Source of the DNA: Luteibacter rhizovicinus DSM 16549
GTDB taxonomy: Bacteria > Pseudomonadota > Gammaproteobacteria > Xanthomonadales > Rhodanobacteraceae
DNA length: 64,000 nucleotides
Direction: 5' to 3'
Assembly (NCBI RefSeq): GCF_001887595.1
Contig: NZ_CP017480.1
Span: forward strand, 3,314,001 to 3,378,000
Positions 48,323 to 56,343 of the stretch are shown here, in pieces. Positions within the stretch are counted from its first letter, which is position 1; the number at the start of each line of letters is the position of its first letter. Below the pieces are notes generated by a model, which was not told the origin of the DNA, did no database searches, and saw nothing but the letters and a program-made list of their open reading frames with translations. Both the position numbers and the translations under genes were made by a program.

Positions 48323-49240
48323 CTACCCATCCGCCGCCACGCGCGCGGTCAAAAAATCGATAAACGCACGCACGCGCAAAGGCACGAACCGGCTGTGCGG
48401 ATAAAGCAGATTGAACGGCCGCGAGCGCCCCGCATACGTCGGCAGAAGTTCCACGAGCGTGCCCTCCGCGAGCTCGCGCTCCACGATGAACCGGTAGGTC
48501 TGGAACACCCCCGCACCGGCGCGTGCAAGCGTTACCCCGCCAAGAACGTCCTCGCCCACGGTGAACGCGCTCTCGGCCTCGAACTCGACGTCATCGCCGT
48601 CCTCGCGGAACAACCACGGAATGCGTCGCCCGCTGCTGGGCAGGTCGAACTGGATGCATTCCAGCGCGGCGAGGTCGGCAAGCGTTCGCGGCACTGCCCG
48701 GCGTTCCATGTAGGCAGGAGAGGCGATTACTACAAGCGCCGCGTCTTCGAGGTGGCGCACGATCATCGTCGAATCGGCCTGCGCGCGGACCCGAATGGCA
48801 AGGTCGAACGCATCGTCGGCGAAGGCGATGTTGCGATTGCTGATGTGCAGGTCGAGCAGGACATCCGGGTGCTCGCGATGAAACGCGGGCAGGAGCGGGA
48901 GCAGACGGTAGTGCGCATACGTCGTGGGTACGCTGATACGCAGGCGGCCGGCCGCTCGGCCTTGCTGGCCCGTCGCCATCTGTTCGGCCTCGGCGAACTG
49001 GGCGAGGGCCTGGCGACTCTGGTCGAGGTAGACGCGACCCGCCTCGGTCAGCCGGATGTTCCGGGTCGTACGGACGAACAGGCGAACGCCCAGTCGTGCC
49101 TCGAGCCGAGCCACGGAGCGGCTTACCGCGGCTGGCGTGACGCCGGCCGCCGTCGCGGCGGCGGTGAAACCGCCCAGTTCCCCAGCCAGGCAGAACAGTT
49201 CGATGCTGCCCAGCATCAGGTCGTCGAACTGCCTTTGCAT
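48323..49240 (-). CDS. LysR-family transcriptional regulator
   Basis: 305 residues from ATG 49240. N-terminal winged helix-turn-helix (about 8-65; IELFCLAGELGGFTAAATAAGVTPAAVSRSVARLEARLGVRLFVR) and C-terminal effector domain (about 92-300; LRISVPTTYAHYRLLPLLPAF). It is divergent from the SDR-tautomerase pair, the usual LysR layout for controlling a neighbour. Confidence 0.93.
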   Translation of the reverse strand: MQRQFDDLMLGSIELFCLAGELGGFTAAATAAGVTPAAVSRSVARLEARLGVRLFVRTTRNIRLTEAGRVYLDQSRQALAQFAEAEQMATGQQGRAAGRLRISVPTTYAHYRLLPLLPAFHREHPDVLLDLHISNRNIAFADDAFDLAIRVRAQADSTMIVRHLEDAALVVIASPAYMERRAVPRTLADLAALECIQFDLPSSGRRIPWLFREDGDDVEFEAESAFTVGEDVLGGVTLARAGAGVFQTYRFIVERELAEGTLVELLPTYAGRSRPFNLLYPHSRFVPLRVRAFIDFLTARVAADG

Positions 49241-49244
49241 GGCG

Positions 49245-49257
49245 TTACACCGTGTAA
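49245..49257. promoter_or_regulatory. LysR-type T-N11-A palindrome
   Basis: TTACAC-C-GTGTAA is a perfect 6-bp inverted repeat of the T-N11-A form recognised by LysR regulators. It lies 4 bp upstream of the lysR start codon in the divergent region, as expected for an autoregulatory site also controlling the SDR gene. Confidence 0.6.
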
Positions 49258-49365
49258 TGAGTCTTGTGTCCTGGATCTTATTTATCCCCGCCTGTCGCAG
49301 CAATAGAGTGTTCTCCAGCCCGCCGCCACGTTGGCCCGGAACCCAGCTTCAGGAGCAAAAACCTC

Positions 49366-50100
49366 ATGAGTAACAACAAGACGGTCATCATCACCGGTGC
49401 CTCCAGTGGCCTCGGCTTCGCCATGGCGAAGGCCTTCCTCGACCTCGGCTACAACGTCGTCGGCAACGCCCGCACCCAGGAGCGCCTGGACGCCGCGGCT
49501 GCCGAACTGGGTAACCCTGATCGCTTCCTCGGCGTGGCCGGCGACATCAGCCTGCCGGAAACCGCGGAACGCCTGCTCGACCATGCGCTGGAGGCCTTCG
49601 GTAAGGTCGACGTGCTGGTCAACAACGCCGGCATCTTCGTGGCGCGGGACTTTGTCGACTTCACGGCGGCCGAGATCGACTCGGTCATCGACACCAATCT
49701 GCGTGGCTTCATCTATCCCACCCAGGTCGTCGCCCGCCACATGATCTCGCGTAACGAAGGCAGCATCGTCAATGTCACGGCATCCGTCGGCATGCAGCCG
49801 GATCGCAACGTGCCCGGCACGATGGCCGTTCTGACCAAGGGTGGCCTGAATGCGGTGACGCGCGGCCTTTCCATCGAACTGTCGCGTCACAACGTGCGCG
49901 TCAATGCCGTTGCCCCCGGTGTCATCGATACCCCGATGCATTCGCCCGAGACACACGAATTCCTCAGCCGCCTGAATCCCGCAGGTCGGTTGGGTACGCC
50001 GGAAGAAATCGCCGAGGCCGTGGTCTACCTCGCGCAGGCTTCCTTCATCAATGGTGTTGTCCTGCCGGTCGACGGTGGCGGCACCGCCGGTCGCTGGTAA
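49366..50100 (+). CDS. SDR family oxidoreductase with missing catalytic Tyr
   Basis: 244 residues with the Rossmann motif TGASSGLG (about 10-17), NNAG (about 85-88), the Ser-bearing NVTASVG, and PGVIDTP plus VVLPVDGGGTAG at the C-terminus. At the usual Y-x-x-x-K catalytic position the sequence reads A-V-L-T-K (within GTMAVLTKGGLNAVT), so the Lys is present but the Tyr is Ala. It may use different chemistry or a different acid. AGGAG upstream of ATG 49366. Co-transcribed with the tautomerase 8 bp on. Confidence 0.9.
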   Translation: MSNNKTVIITGASSGLGFAMAKAFLDLGYNVVGNARTQERLDAAAAELGNPDRFLGVAGDISLPETAERLLDHALEAFGKVDVLVNNAGIFVARDFVDFTAAEIDSVIDTNLRGFIYPTQVVARHMISRNEGSIVNVTASVGMQPDRNVPGTMAVLTKGGLNAVTRGLSIELSRHNVRVNAVAPGVIDTPMHSPETHEFLSRLNPAGRLGTPEEIAEAVVYLAQASFINGVVLPVDGGGTAGRW

Positions 50101-50108
50101 TCGCCAAC

Positions 50109-50321
50109 ATGCCCTACGTCAACGTTCGCATCACCAAAGAAGGCAACACGCCTGAGCAGAAAGCCCAGGTCATCGCCGAAATCACCGAGACGCTGGAGCG
50201 CGTCCTCGGCAAGCCACCGGAGGTGACCTTCGTGGTCATCGACGAAGTGCCCATGGAAGACTGGGGTTACAAGGGATTGCCCACCTCGAAGCTGAGGCCA
50301 CCGAATCCCGGCCCGGTCTGA
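50109..50321 (+). CDS. 4-oxalocrotonate tautomerase family protein
   Basis: 70 residues starting Met-Pro, so processing exposes the catalytic Pro1. PYVNVRITKEGNTPEQKAQVIAEITETL matches the tautomerase superfamily, and the C-terminal EVPMEDWGYKGLP is typical of a small subgroup often linked to SDR genes. It interconverts keto and enol forms of an unknown substrate. Confidence 0.9.
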   Translation: MPYVNVRITKEGNTPEQKAQVIAEITETLERVLGKPPEVTFVVIDEVPMEDWGYKGLPTSKLRPPNPGPV

Positions 50322-50333
50322 TCGCTGAACCCG

Positions 50334-50367
50334 AACGCCGCTGAGGAAACCCAGCGGCGTTTTTTTT
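50334..50367 (+). terminator. Intrinsic terminator after the tautomerase gene
   Basis: AACGCCGCTG (50334-50343) pairs with CAGCGGCGTT (50352-50361), a 10-bp stem with an 8-base loop, running into eight T residues. Confidence 0.95.
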
Positions 50368-50374
50368 GCTCTTG

Positions 50375-50473
50375 GTAGGAGCCGATTCATCGGCGATCCC
50401 GCGGCAGCGGGCGATCCCGCGGCAGCGGGCCAGGTTGCTGCAAGCGCCCAATCGCCGATGAATCGGCTCCTAC
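50375..50473. repeat. REP-like palindromic element pair with duplicated spacer
   Basis: GTAGGAGCCGATTCATCGGCGAT (from 50375) and an inverted partner ending CGGCTCCTAC (50473). The spacer contains an exact tandem duplication of the 18-mer GATCCCGCGGCAGCGGGC (50396-50431). Confidence 0.88.
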
Positions 50474-50543
50474 GAGAGCAATCTGTCCAAGCGTCCTTGA
50501 TATGCCGTGGTGGATCCTATGAGGAGGTTGCAGCGGGCGATCC

Positions 50544-50558
50544 ATAGTCAGTCCCTAT
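50544..50558. promoter_or_regulatory. Possible OxyR half-site before katA
   Basis: ATAG-TCAGTCC-CTAT has the ATAG-N7-CTAT form of one OxyR dimer contact and lies 113 bp before the katA ATG. A second adjacent half-site is not clear. oxyR itself lies at the end of the same gene array. Confidence 0.45.
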
Positions 50559-50670
50559 CGGCCCCGTCACAAATATGAATTTCCCTTATTGGTCGACGGG
50601 ACCTAACGTTGCACCCACGTCGCGGCCCCACCGCACGCCTCTCCCACGAACACCAGCAAGGGTAAGACCC

Positions 50671-52107
50671 ATGAGCAAGCTGACCACCGTTTTCGGCGCC
50701 CCCGTGGCCGATGACAACAACACGATGACTGCCGGCCCACGTGGCCCGGCCCTGCTGCAGGATGTCTGGTTCCTCGAGAAGCTCGCCCACTTCGACCGCG
50801 AAGTGATCCCCGAGCGCCGCATGCACGCCAAGGGCGCCGGCGCCTTCGGTACCTTCACGGTCACCCATGACATCACGCAGTACACCCGCGCGAAGATCTT
50901 CTCCGAGGTGGGCAAGTCCACCGAGATGATGGCCCGCTTCTCGACCGTGGCCGGCGAGCGCGGCGCGGCCGACGCCGAGCGCGACATTCGCGGCTTCGCA
51001 CTGAAGTTCTATACGGAAGAGGGCAACTGGGACCTCGTCGGCAACAACACCCCGGTCTTCTTCATCCGTGACCCGCTGAAATTCCCCGACCTCAACCATG
51101 CCATCAAGCGCGATCCGCGCACCGGCATGCGCAGTGCCGACAACAACTGGGACTACTGGACGCTGCTGCCCGAGGCGCTGCACCAGGTCACCATCGTGAT
51201 GAGCGAGCGCGGTGTGCCGAAGTCGTTCCGCCACATGCATGGCTTCGGTAGCCATACCTACAGCTTCATCAATGCGAACAACGAGCGCTTCTGGGTGAAG
51301 TTCACCTTCAAGACCCAGCAGGGCATCCAGAACCTCACCGATGACGAAGCTGGTCAGGTGGTCGCCAAGGATCGCGAGAGCAACCAGCGCGACCTTTACG
51401 AGGCGATCGAACGTAAGGAATTTCCGCGCTGGACGCTGTTCGTGCAGGTCATGCCGGAAGCCGAAGCGGCCAATACGCCGTACAACCCGTTCGACCTGAC
51501 CAAGGTCTGGCCGCACGGCGACTATCCGCTGATCGAGGTCGGTTTCTTCGAGCTCAACCGTAACCCGGAGAACTTCTTCCAGGATATCGAGCAGGCCGCG
51601 TTCGCGCCGGCGGTGATCGTGCCCGGCATTGGCTTCTCCCCGGACAAGATGCTGCAGGGTCGCCTGTTCTCCTACGGCGACACGCAGCGCTACCGTCTCG
51701 GCGTGAACTACGCGCAGATCCCGGTCAATGCACCGCGCTGCCCCGTGCACTCGTATCACCGTGACGGTGCGATGCGCGTCGACGGCAACGGCGGTGGCTC
51801 GACCAGCTACGAGCCGAACAGCCGCGGTGCCTTGCAGGCGCAGCCGGACTTCTCCGAGCCGCCGCTGGAAATCGGCGAGACGGTGGCCAAGCGCTGGAAC
51901 CATCGCGAAGACACCGACTACTTCTCGCAGCCGCGCAAGCTCTTCGAAATGATGAGCCCGGAGCAGAAGCAGACCTTGTTCGGCAACACGGCACGCGCGA
52001 TCAAGGGCGCTTCCCAGCCGGTAGTCCAGCGCCACATCGACAACTGCACGGCCTGCCATCCGGATTACGGCAAGGGTGTGGCCGAGGCGATCGCCACGCT
52101 CGGCTGA
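50671..52107 (+). CDS. katA: Catalase (small-subunit heme type)
   Basis: A 478-residue heme catalase. Catalytic His52 is in [14 protein letters not shown], the conserved [14 protein letters not shown] follows, and the heme-ligand Tyr335 is in [14 protein letters not shown]. Length and absence of a C-terminal flavodoxin-like domain place it with small-subunit (clade 3-like) catalases that bind NADPH. It breaks down hydrogen peroxide. The open frame begins at 50575, but homology starts at ATG 50671 (AAGGG upstream). It heads the katA-hemA-hemH-oxyR array. Confidence 0.96.
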   Translation: MSKLTTVFGAPVADDNNTMTAGPRGPALLQDVWFLEKLAHFDREVIPERRMHAKGAGAFGTFTVTHDITQYTRAKIFSEVGKSTEMMARFSTVAGERGAADAERDIRGFALKFYTEEGNWDLVGNNTPVFFIRDPLKFPDLNHAIKRDPRTGMRSADNNWDYWTLLPEALHQVTIVMSERGVPKSFRHMHGFGSHTYSFINANNERFWVKFTFKTQQGIQNLTDDEAGQVVAKDRESNQRDLYEAIERKEFPRWTLFVQVMPEAEAANTPYNPFDLTKVWPHGDYPLIEVGFFELNRNPENFFQDIEQAAFAPAVIVPGIGFSPDKMLQGRLFSYGDTQRYRLGVNYAQIPVNAPRCPVHSYHRDGAMRVDGNGGGSTSYEPNSRGALQAQPDFSEPPLEIGETVAKRWNHREDTDYFSQPRKLFEMMSPEQKQTLFGNTARAIKGASQPVVQRHIDNCTACHPDYGKGVAEAIATLG

Positions 52108-52123
52108 TCGACCGCGCAAGAGA

Positions 52124-52149
52124 GAGCGGGGTCGAAGGCGACCCCGCTC
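52124..52149 (+). promoter_or_regulatory. Stable hairpin between katA and hemA
   Basis: GAGCGGGGTCG (52124-52134) pairs perfectly with CGACCCCGCTC (52139-52149) around an AAGG loop. No T-tract follows, and hemA starts 27 bp on. It probably gives partial termination or protects katA mRNA, so that more catalase than heme enzyme is made. Confidence 0.65.
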
Positions 52150-52175
52150 GTTGATCCACGCACGACGAGGCCCCC

Positions 52176-53435
52176 ATGGTCGACTACCTCTCTCACTTCG
52201 AACGCAGCATCGACGCCCTGAAACAGGAACGCCGGTACCGCGTCTTCGCCGACCTCGAACGGCAGGTGGGGCGCTTTCCCCGGGCGATGCTTCATGGCGC
52301 GGAGGGTGCAAAGGAAGTCGTTGTCTGGTGTTCCAACGATTACCTCGGCATGGGACAGCACCCCGACGTGATCGAAGCCATGAGCCACGCGGCCCGCACC
52401 ATGGGTGCGGGGGCGGGCGGAACACGAAATATTTCCGGGACGCACCACGCCATCGTCGAGCTCGAAAGCGAACTGGCCGATCTGCACGACAAGGAGGCGG
52501 CCCTGGTGTTCACCTCCGGGTACGTCTCCAACCTCGCCGGCATCGCCACGATTGCCCGGCTGCTTCCGGATTGCGTGATTCTCTCGGACGCGCTGAACCA
52601 CAACTCGATGATCGAAGGTGTGCGTGCCTCGGGCGCCGACAAACGCGTCTGGCGGCATAACGATCTCGCACACCTGGAAGATCTCCTCATTCGCGCAGGC
52701 GACCGGCCCAAGCTGATCGCCTTCGAAAGCGTGTACTCGATGGACGGCGATATCGCACCCATCGCGGCCATCTGCGATCTCGCGGAAAAGTACAACGCGA
52801 TGACCTACATCGATGAAGTCCACGCGGTGGGTATGTACGGGCTACGCGGGGGCGGTATCGCCCAGCGCGAAGGCCTGGCGCATCGCATCGATGTGATTGA
52901 AGGGACGCTGGCCAAGGCGTTCGGTACCCTCGGTGGCTATATTGCCGGTCGCAAGGCGGTGGTCGACGCGGTGCGCTCGCATGCACCCGGCTTTATTTTC
53001 ACCACGACACTCCCGCCGCCGGTCGCGGCCGCGGCAACGGCATCCGTGCGTCACCTCAAGGCGTCGCAGGTCGAGCGGCAGGGCCAGCAACATGCCGTGC
53101 GAGCGACGAAGGCGGCGCTGGCGGCCTCGGGCTTGCCGCTGATGCCTGGCGAAACGCACATCGTGCCCCTGCTGGTTGGCGATGCCGACCTCTGCAAGCG
53201 TGCGAGCGACCTGCTGCTCGACCGGCACGGCATCTACATCCAGCCGATCAACTACCCCACCGTACCGCGGGGGACGGAGCGCCTCCGCATCACGCCGACA
53301 CCCTTCCACGACGCCGCACTGATCGGGCAATTGCAGGGCGCCCTCGTCGATGTCTGGAACACCCTCGGCCTGACCCTCGGTACGCCGGTAAGCGAGCGCG
53401 ATCACCCCTCGCTAACGGTCGCCGCCGGAGGCTGA
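52176..53435 (+). CDS. hemA: 5-aminolevulinate synthase (ALAS, C4 pathway)
   Basis: A 419-residue PLP enzyme condensing glycine and succinyl-CoA to 5-aminolevulinate, CoA and CO2. The match to alphaproteobacterial ALAS is strong: [17 protein letters not shown] at the start, [66 protein letters not shown], the PLP Lys247 in EGTLAKAFG, and [20 protein letters not shown] at the C-terminus. The last element and NHNSMIEG favour ALAS over the related KBL and BioF synthases. Gammaproteobacteria normally use glutamyl-tRNA reductase instead. Two bases separate it from hemH. Confidence 0.93.
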   Translation: MVDYLSHFERSIDALKQERRYRVFADLERQVGRFPRAMLHGAEGAKEVVVWCSNDYLGMGQHPDVIEAMSHAARTMGAGAGGTRNISGTHHAIVELESELADLHDKEAALVFTSGYVSNLAGIATIARLLPDCVILSDALNHNSMIEGVRASGADKRVWRHNDLAHLEDLLIRAGDRPKLIAFESVYSMDGDIAPIAAICDLAEKYNAMTYIDEVHAVGMYGLRGGGIAQREGLAHRIDVIEGTLAKAFGTLGGYIAGRKAVVDAVRSHAPGFIFTTTLPPPVAAAATASVRHLKASQVERQGQQHAVRATKAALAASGLPLMPGETHIVPLLVGDADLCKRASDLLLDRHGIYIQPINYPTVPRGTERLRITPTPFHDAALIGQLQGALVDVWNTLGLTLGTPVSERDHPSLTVAAGG

Positions 53436-53437
53436 GC

Positions 53438-54490
53438 ATGCACCACACTCACTCCGCCACCTCCTCGTGGGAGCCGCTTCAGCGGCGATTAGCGTCCGGC
53501 AAGGTCGGCATCCTCCTGTCGAACCTCGGCACGCCGGATGGCACCGACTACCGCTCTGTCCGCCGTTACCTTGCCGAGTTCCTCTCCGATACCCGTGTGA
53601 TCGAGCTGCCGAAGCTCGTCTGGCAACCTATCCTGCAAGGTGTGGTCCTGCTCCGCCGCCCGGCCGTCAAAGGCAAGGACTACGCGCGCATCTGGAACCA
53701 CGAACTCGACGAAAGTCCGCTGAAAACAGTCACCCGCAGCCAGGCTGCGAAACTCCATGCGTGGGCGAGCGAGATGTTCGGCGAAGACCGCGTGGCCGTT
53801 GACTGGGGCATGCGCTACGGCAATCCGTCGATCGAGGACGCGGTGAAGCGCCTGACCGCGCTCGGCTGCGACCGACTCCTCATGTTCCCGCTGTATCCGC
53901 AGTATTCCGCGACGACCACGGCGACGGCGAACGACAAGCTGTTCGACATCCTTCGGGGCATGCGCAACCAGCCTGCAGCTCGCGTCGTACCCTCGTATTT
54001 CGACGAGCCGGCCTATATCGAAGCGCTCGCCCGTTCGGTACGCGGCACCCTGGCGGGCCTCGACGAGGAGCCCGAGGTCGTCGTCGCCTCCTTTCACGGT
54101 ATTCCGCAGCGCAACGTCGCACTCGGTGATCCGTATTACGTGCAATGCCAGCGCACGGGCGAACTCCTGCGCGACGCGCTGGGCCTGCCGGCGACGCGGT
54201 TTCGCATCAGCTACCAATCGCGCTTCGGTTACGCCGACTGGCTGCAGCCCTATACCGAGGCCACCATGCGTGAGCTGGCCCGCGATGGCATCCGTCGTAT
54301 CGCAGTGATTTCGCCGGGCTTCGCGGCGGACTGCATCGAGACCATCGACGAAATCGGTCGCGAGAACGCGCACTACTTCCGTGAGGCGGGGGGCGAGGCA
54401 TTCACCCTCATTCCCTGCCTCAATGACAGCGAAGACGGCATGGCCGTGTTGCGCGATCGCGTGCTGCAGGAGACACGGGGATGGCTGTGA
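53438..54490 (+). CDS. hemH: Ferrochelatase with REP-encoded N-terminus
   Basis: A 350-residue enzyme inserting Fe2+ into protoporphyrin IX. Homology begins at KVGILLSNLGTPDGTDYRSV (about residue 22); further motifs are FPLYPQYSATTTATANDKL, VASFHGIPQRNV with the catalytic His, and SYQSRFGYADWLQPYTE. Residues 10-17 (SWEPLQRR) are encoded by a REP palindrome lying in frame. The ATG is preceded by GGAGG in the hemA end, so the REP appears to be translated. The 3' end overlaps oxyR by 10 bp. Confidence 0.95.
   Translation: MHHTHSATSSWEPLQRRLASGKVGILLSNLGTPDGTDYRSVRRYLAEFLSDTRVIELPKLVWQPILQGVVLLRRPAVKGKDYARIWNHELDESPLKTVTRSQAAKLHAWASEMFGEDRVAVDWGMRYGNPSIEDAVKRLTALGCDRLLMFPLYPQYSATTTATANDKLFDILRGMRNQPAARVVPSYFDEPAYIEALARSVRGTLAGLDEEPEVVVASFHGIPQRNVALGDPYYVQCQRTGELLRDALGLPATRFRISYQSRFGYADWLQPYTEATMRELARDGIRRIAVISPGFAADCIETIDEIGRENAHYFREAGGEAFTLIPCLNDSEDGMAVLRDRVLQETRGWL
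53467..53489. repeat. REP-like palindrome inside the hemH coding region
   Basis: GTGGGAGCCGCTTCAGCGGCGAT has the same form as the intergenic copies (compare 19161-19183, one base different) but lies in frame within the first 18 codons of hemH. Confidence 0.9.
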
Positions 54491-55416
54491 AACACGCGCC
54501 CCGCATCGAGCCGGTGGGCGATCGTGGCAACCTGGCCGGGCTCTCGTTGCGCGACCTGGAGTACGTCGTCGCCGTGGCCGATCTCGGTAACTTCATGCGT
54601 GCCGCCGAGCGTTGCCATGTCACGCAACCCTCGTTGTCGGTACAGATCCGTCGCGTTGAGGAACGCCTCGGTACGGTGATTTTCGAGCGGACGACGCGAA
54701 AGATCCTGCTTACCGATCAGGGCGCGCGCCTCGTCGACCAGATACGCAAGGTGCTGGTCGAAGGGCGTCGGCTGCTCGATATCGCGCATCGGCCCGAACG
54801 CGCTTTTGGTGGCACGTTGCGGCTATCCGCCATCGCCACGCTCGGCCCCTATTATTTTCCGTATGTGCTGACGGACATTCAGACAAGCTTTCCCGATGCC
54901 TCGCTCGAACTGGGCGAAGGCAAGACGGACGATCTGATCCATGCGCTGCTGCGCGGCGAGTTGGACGTCGTACTGATGTCAGCTCCCGTCATGAACGCGC
55001 AAGTGAGTTGCGTGGCGATCTTCCAGGAGCCGTTTCGCCTCGCCTGTCGTGAGGATCATCCGGCTACCGCAGCAAGTGGTGACCTGTGGGCCTTGCTCCA
55101 GCCACGCGAGCGGCTGCTCCTGGAGGAAGGACACTGCCTGCGGGAACAGGCGCTGGCCGCATGCAACGATGTGGCACCGGCGCAGCGCCAGGGCACCAGC
55201 CTGGAGACGCTTCGCTACATGGTCGCCGCGGGCGAAGGCTGCACGCTCATGCCGCAGCTCGCCACCACGCAGGTGCAAGGGATGTGCTACCTGCCGCTGC
55301 CTGACGACTATGCCCGGACCATCGTTCTGGCCTGGCGGAAGTCGGATCCGCGCACCGACGATTTTCGGGCCTTGGCGCGGACGCTTCGTGAGGCGAAGCA
55401 TCCGTCGCTTTGTTGA
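54481..55416 (+). CDS. oxyR: Peroxide-sensing LysR-family regulator OxyR
   Basis: 311 residues. A winged helix-turn-helix (about 21-80; LRDLEYVVAVADLGNFMRAAERCHVTQPSLSVQIRRVEERLG) precedes the regulatory domain, which has the OxyR redox pair C-x8-C: Cys219 in EEGHCLREQ and Cys228 in ALAACND. The sequence then continues with TSLETLRYMVAAGEGCTLMP, an OxyR hallmark. It senses hydrogen peroxide by disulfide formation and activates peroxide defence genes. Overlap with hemH and position behind katA suggest it controls this array as well as other targets. An N-terminal extension of about 18 residues precedes the usual start. Confidence 0.94.
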   Translation: MAVKHAPRIEPVGDRGNLAGLSLRDLEYVVAVADLGNFMRAAERCHVTQPSLSVQIRRVEERLGTVIFERTTRKILLTDQGARLVDQIRKVLVEGRRLLDIAHRPERAFGGTLRLSAIATLGPYYFPYVLTDIQTSFPDASLELGEGKTDDLIHALLRGELDVVLMSAPVMNAQVSCVAIFQEPFRLACREDHPATAASGDLWALLQPRERLLLEEGHCLREQALAACNDVAPAQRQGTSLETLRYMVAAGEGCTLMPQLATTQVQGMCYLPLPDDYARTIVLAWRKSDPRTDDFRALARTLREAKHPSLC

Positions 55417-55656
55417 AGGGCTATCGTCCCTGCGAGCCGATGGCGGCACATCAGGAAGAGTGCGGATGTCGCAATCCCAAAGGTCATGTAAAACAAAACG
55501 CTTTCCTTCATTTCGCCGCAAGTGCGTATCGAGAGTGCCGATATCGACTCGGCATTTAATGCGTACTTCACACGACATGGCTCCTGCCAATGCAATGTGG
55601 GTACGCATGTCGGTCTGTCGACACGCGCGGATAAATGACAATCAAGGAGTAACACT

Positions 55657-56175
55657 GTGAAATGGACTATTGCCGTAAGCGTACTTACCGTTCTCGCTTT
55701 TCAAACCCTGCCGAGCAGGGCGGCTCCGTCGACCCCCGCGGCGGCCCATGTCATCACGGATTTCGAGGATTTTCCTGATTCTATTTGGGTGAATCCGATC
55801 AAGCATGGCGACATTGTCATCGAGTCGAATACGAAGAAGATCTCGGTCGATGGCGTCGGGGTTCCCTCAGCACCGCTCAAGGGAAAGTTCCTTCAGATCT
55901 ACAACATGGAAGGGACCGATGTGGTTACGAAAATCACGTTTCCCGCCCAGGCTTCCGGCTTTTCATTTGATTTCGAGATGCGCGGTTTCAACGGAACCTA
56001 CCCGACGTACATCTGCCGATACTCGAATGGTACCGAGAAGAAGATTTCCTTTATCCGACAAACGGGCACGGCCAAGTGCGTAGGCCTGAGCGGAACCGAG
56101 GCAACCGGCGTGGATATCGTGCTTCCGGCCAAGCTGTACCTGTTCTTCTACCTGGACAATATCGTTGCCCTATAG
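55657..56175 (+). CDS. Secreted protein of unknown function
   Basis: 172 residues. Signal peptide (about 1-22, MKWTIAVSVLTVLAFQTLPS ending SRA), then a beta-rich domain (FSFDFEMRGFNGTYPTYICRYSNG) with two cysteines (about 127 and 147) that could form a disulfide. GTG start with an ideal AAGGAG ribosome site. The gene and the 240-bp gap before it are less GC-rich than the surroundings, suggesting later arrival. No family is recognised. The upstream gap shows no other feature. Confidence 0.75.
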   Translation: MKWTIAVSVLTVLAFQTLPSRAAPSTPAAAHVITDFEDFPDSIWVNPIKHGDIVIESNTKKISVDGVGVPSAPLKGKFLQIYNMEGTDVVTKITFPAQASGFSFDFEMRGFNGTYPTYICRYSNGTEKKISFIRQTGTAKCVGLSGTEATGVDIVLPAKLYLFFYLDNIVAL

Positions 56176-56187
56176 GATGGGCATCGC

Positions 56188-56222
56188 GAGGGTAGGGAGC
56201 TTACCTACCCTCTCTTCACTTT
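56188..56222 (+). terminator. Intrinsic terminator after the secreted-protein gene
   Basis: GAGGGTAGG (56188-56196) pairs with CCTACCCTC (56204-56212) around a seven-base loop, followed by TCTTCACTTT. The T-tract is interrupted. Confidence 0.7.
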
Positions 56223-56343
56223 CCGACAGTCAGCGCAACTGTGCCCATGGCTTAAGGACTCATGTGCTTCCGCGCGAGCGATTGCCTCCGCGGCTGATGG
56301 TGTAGGTCATGGGTGCCTGGTCCGCTGGCGATGCTCTTCCAAT

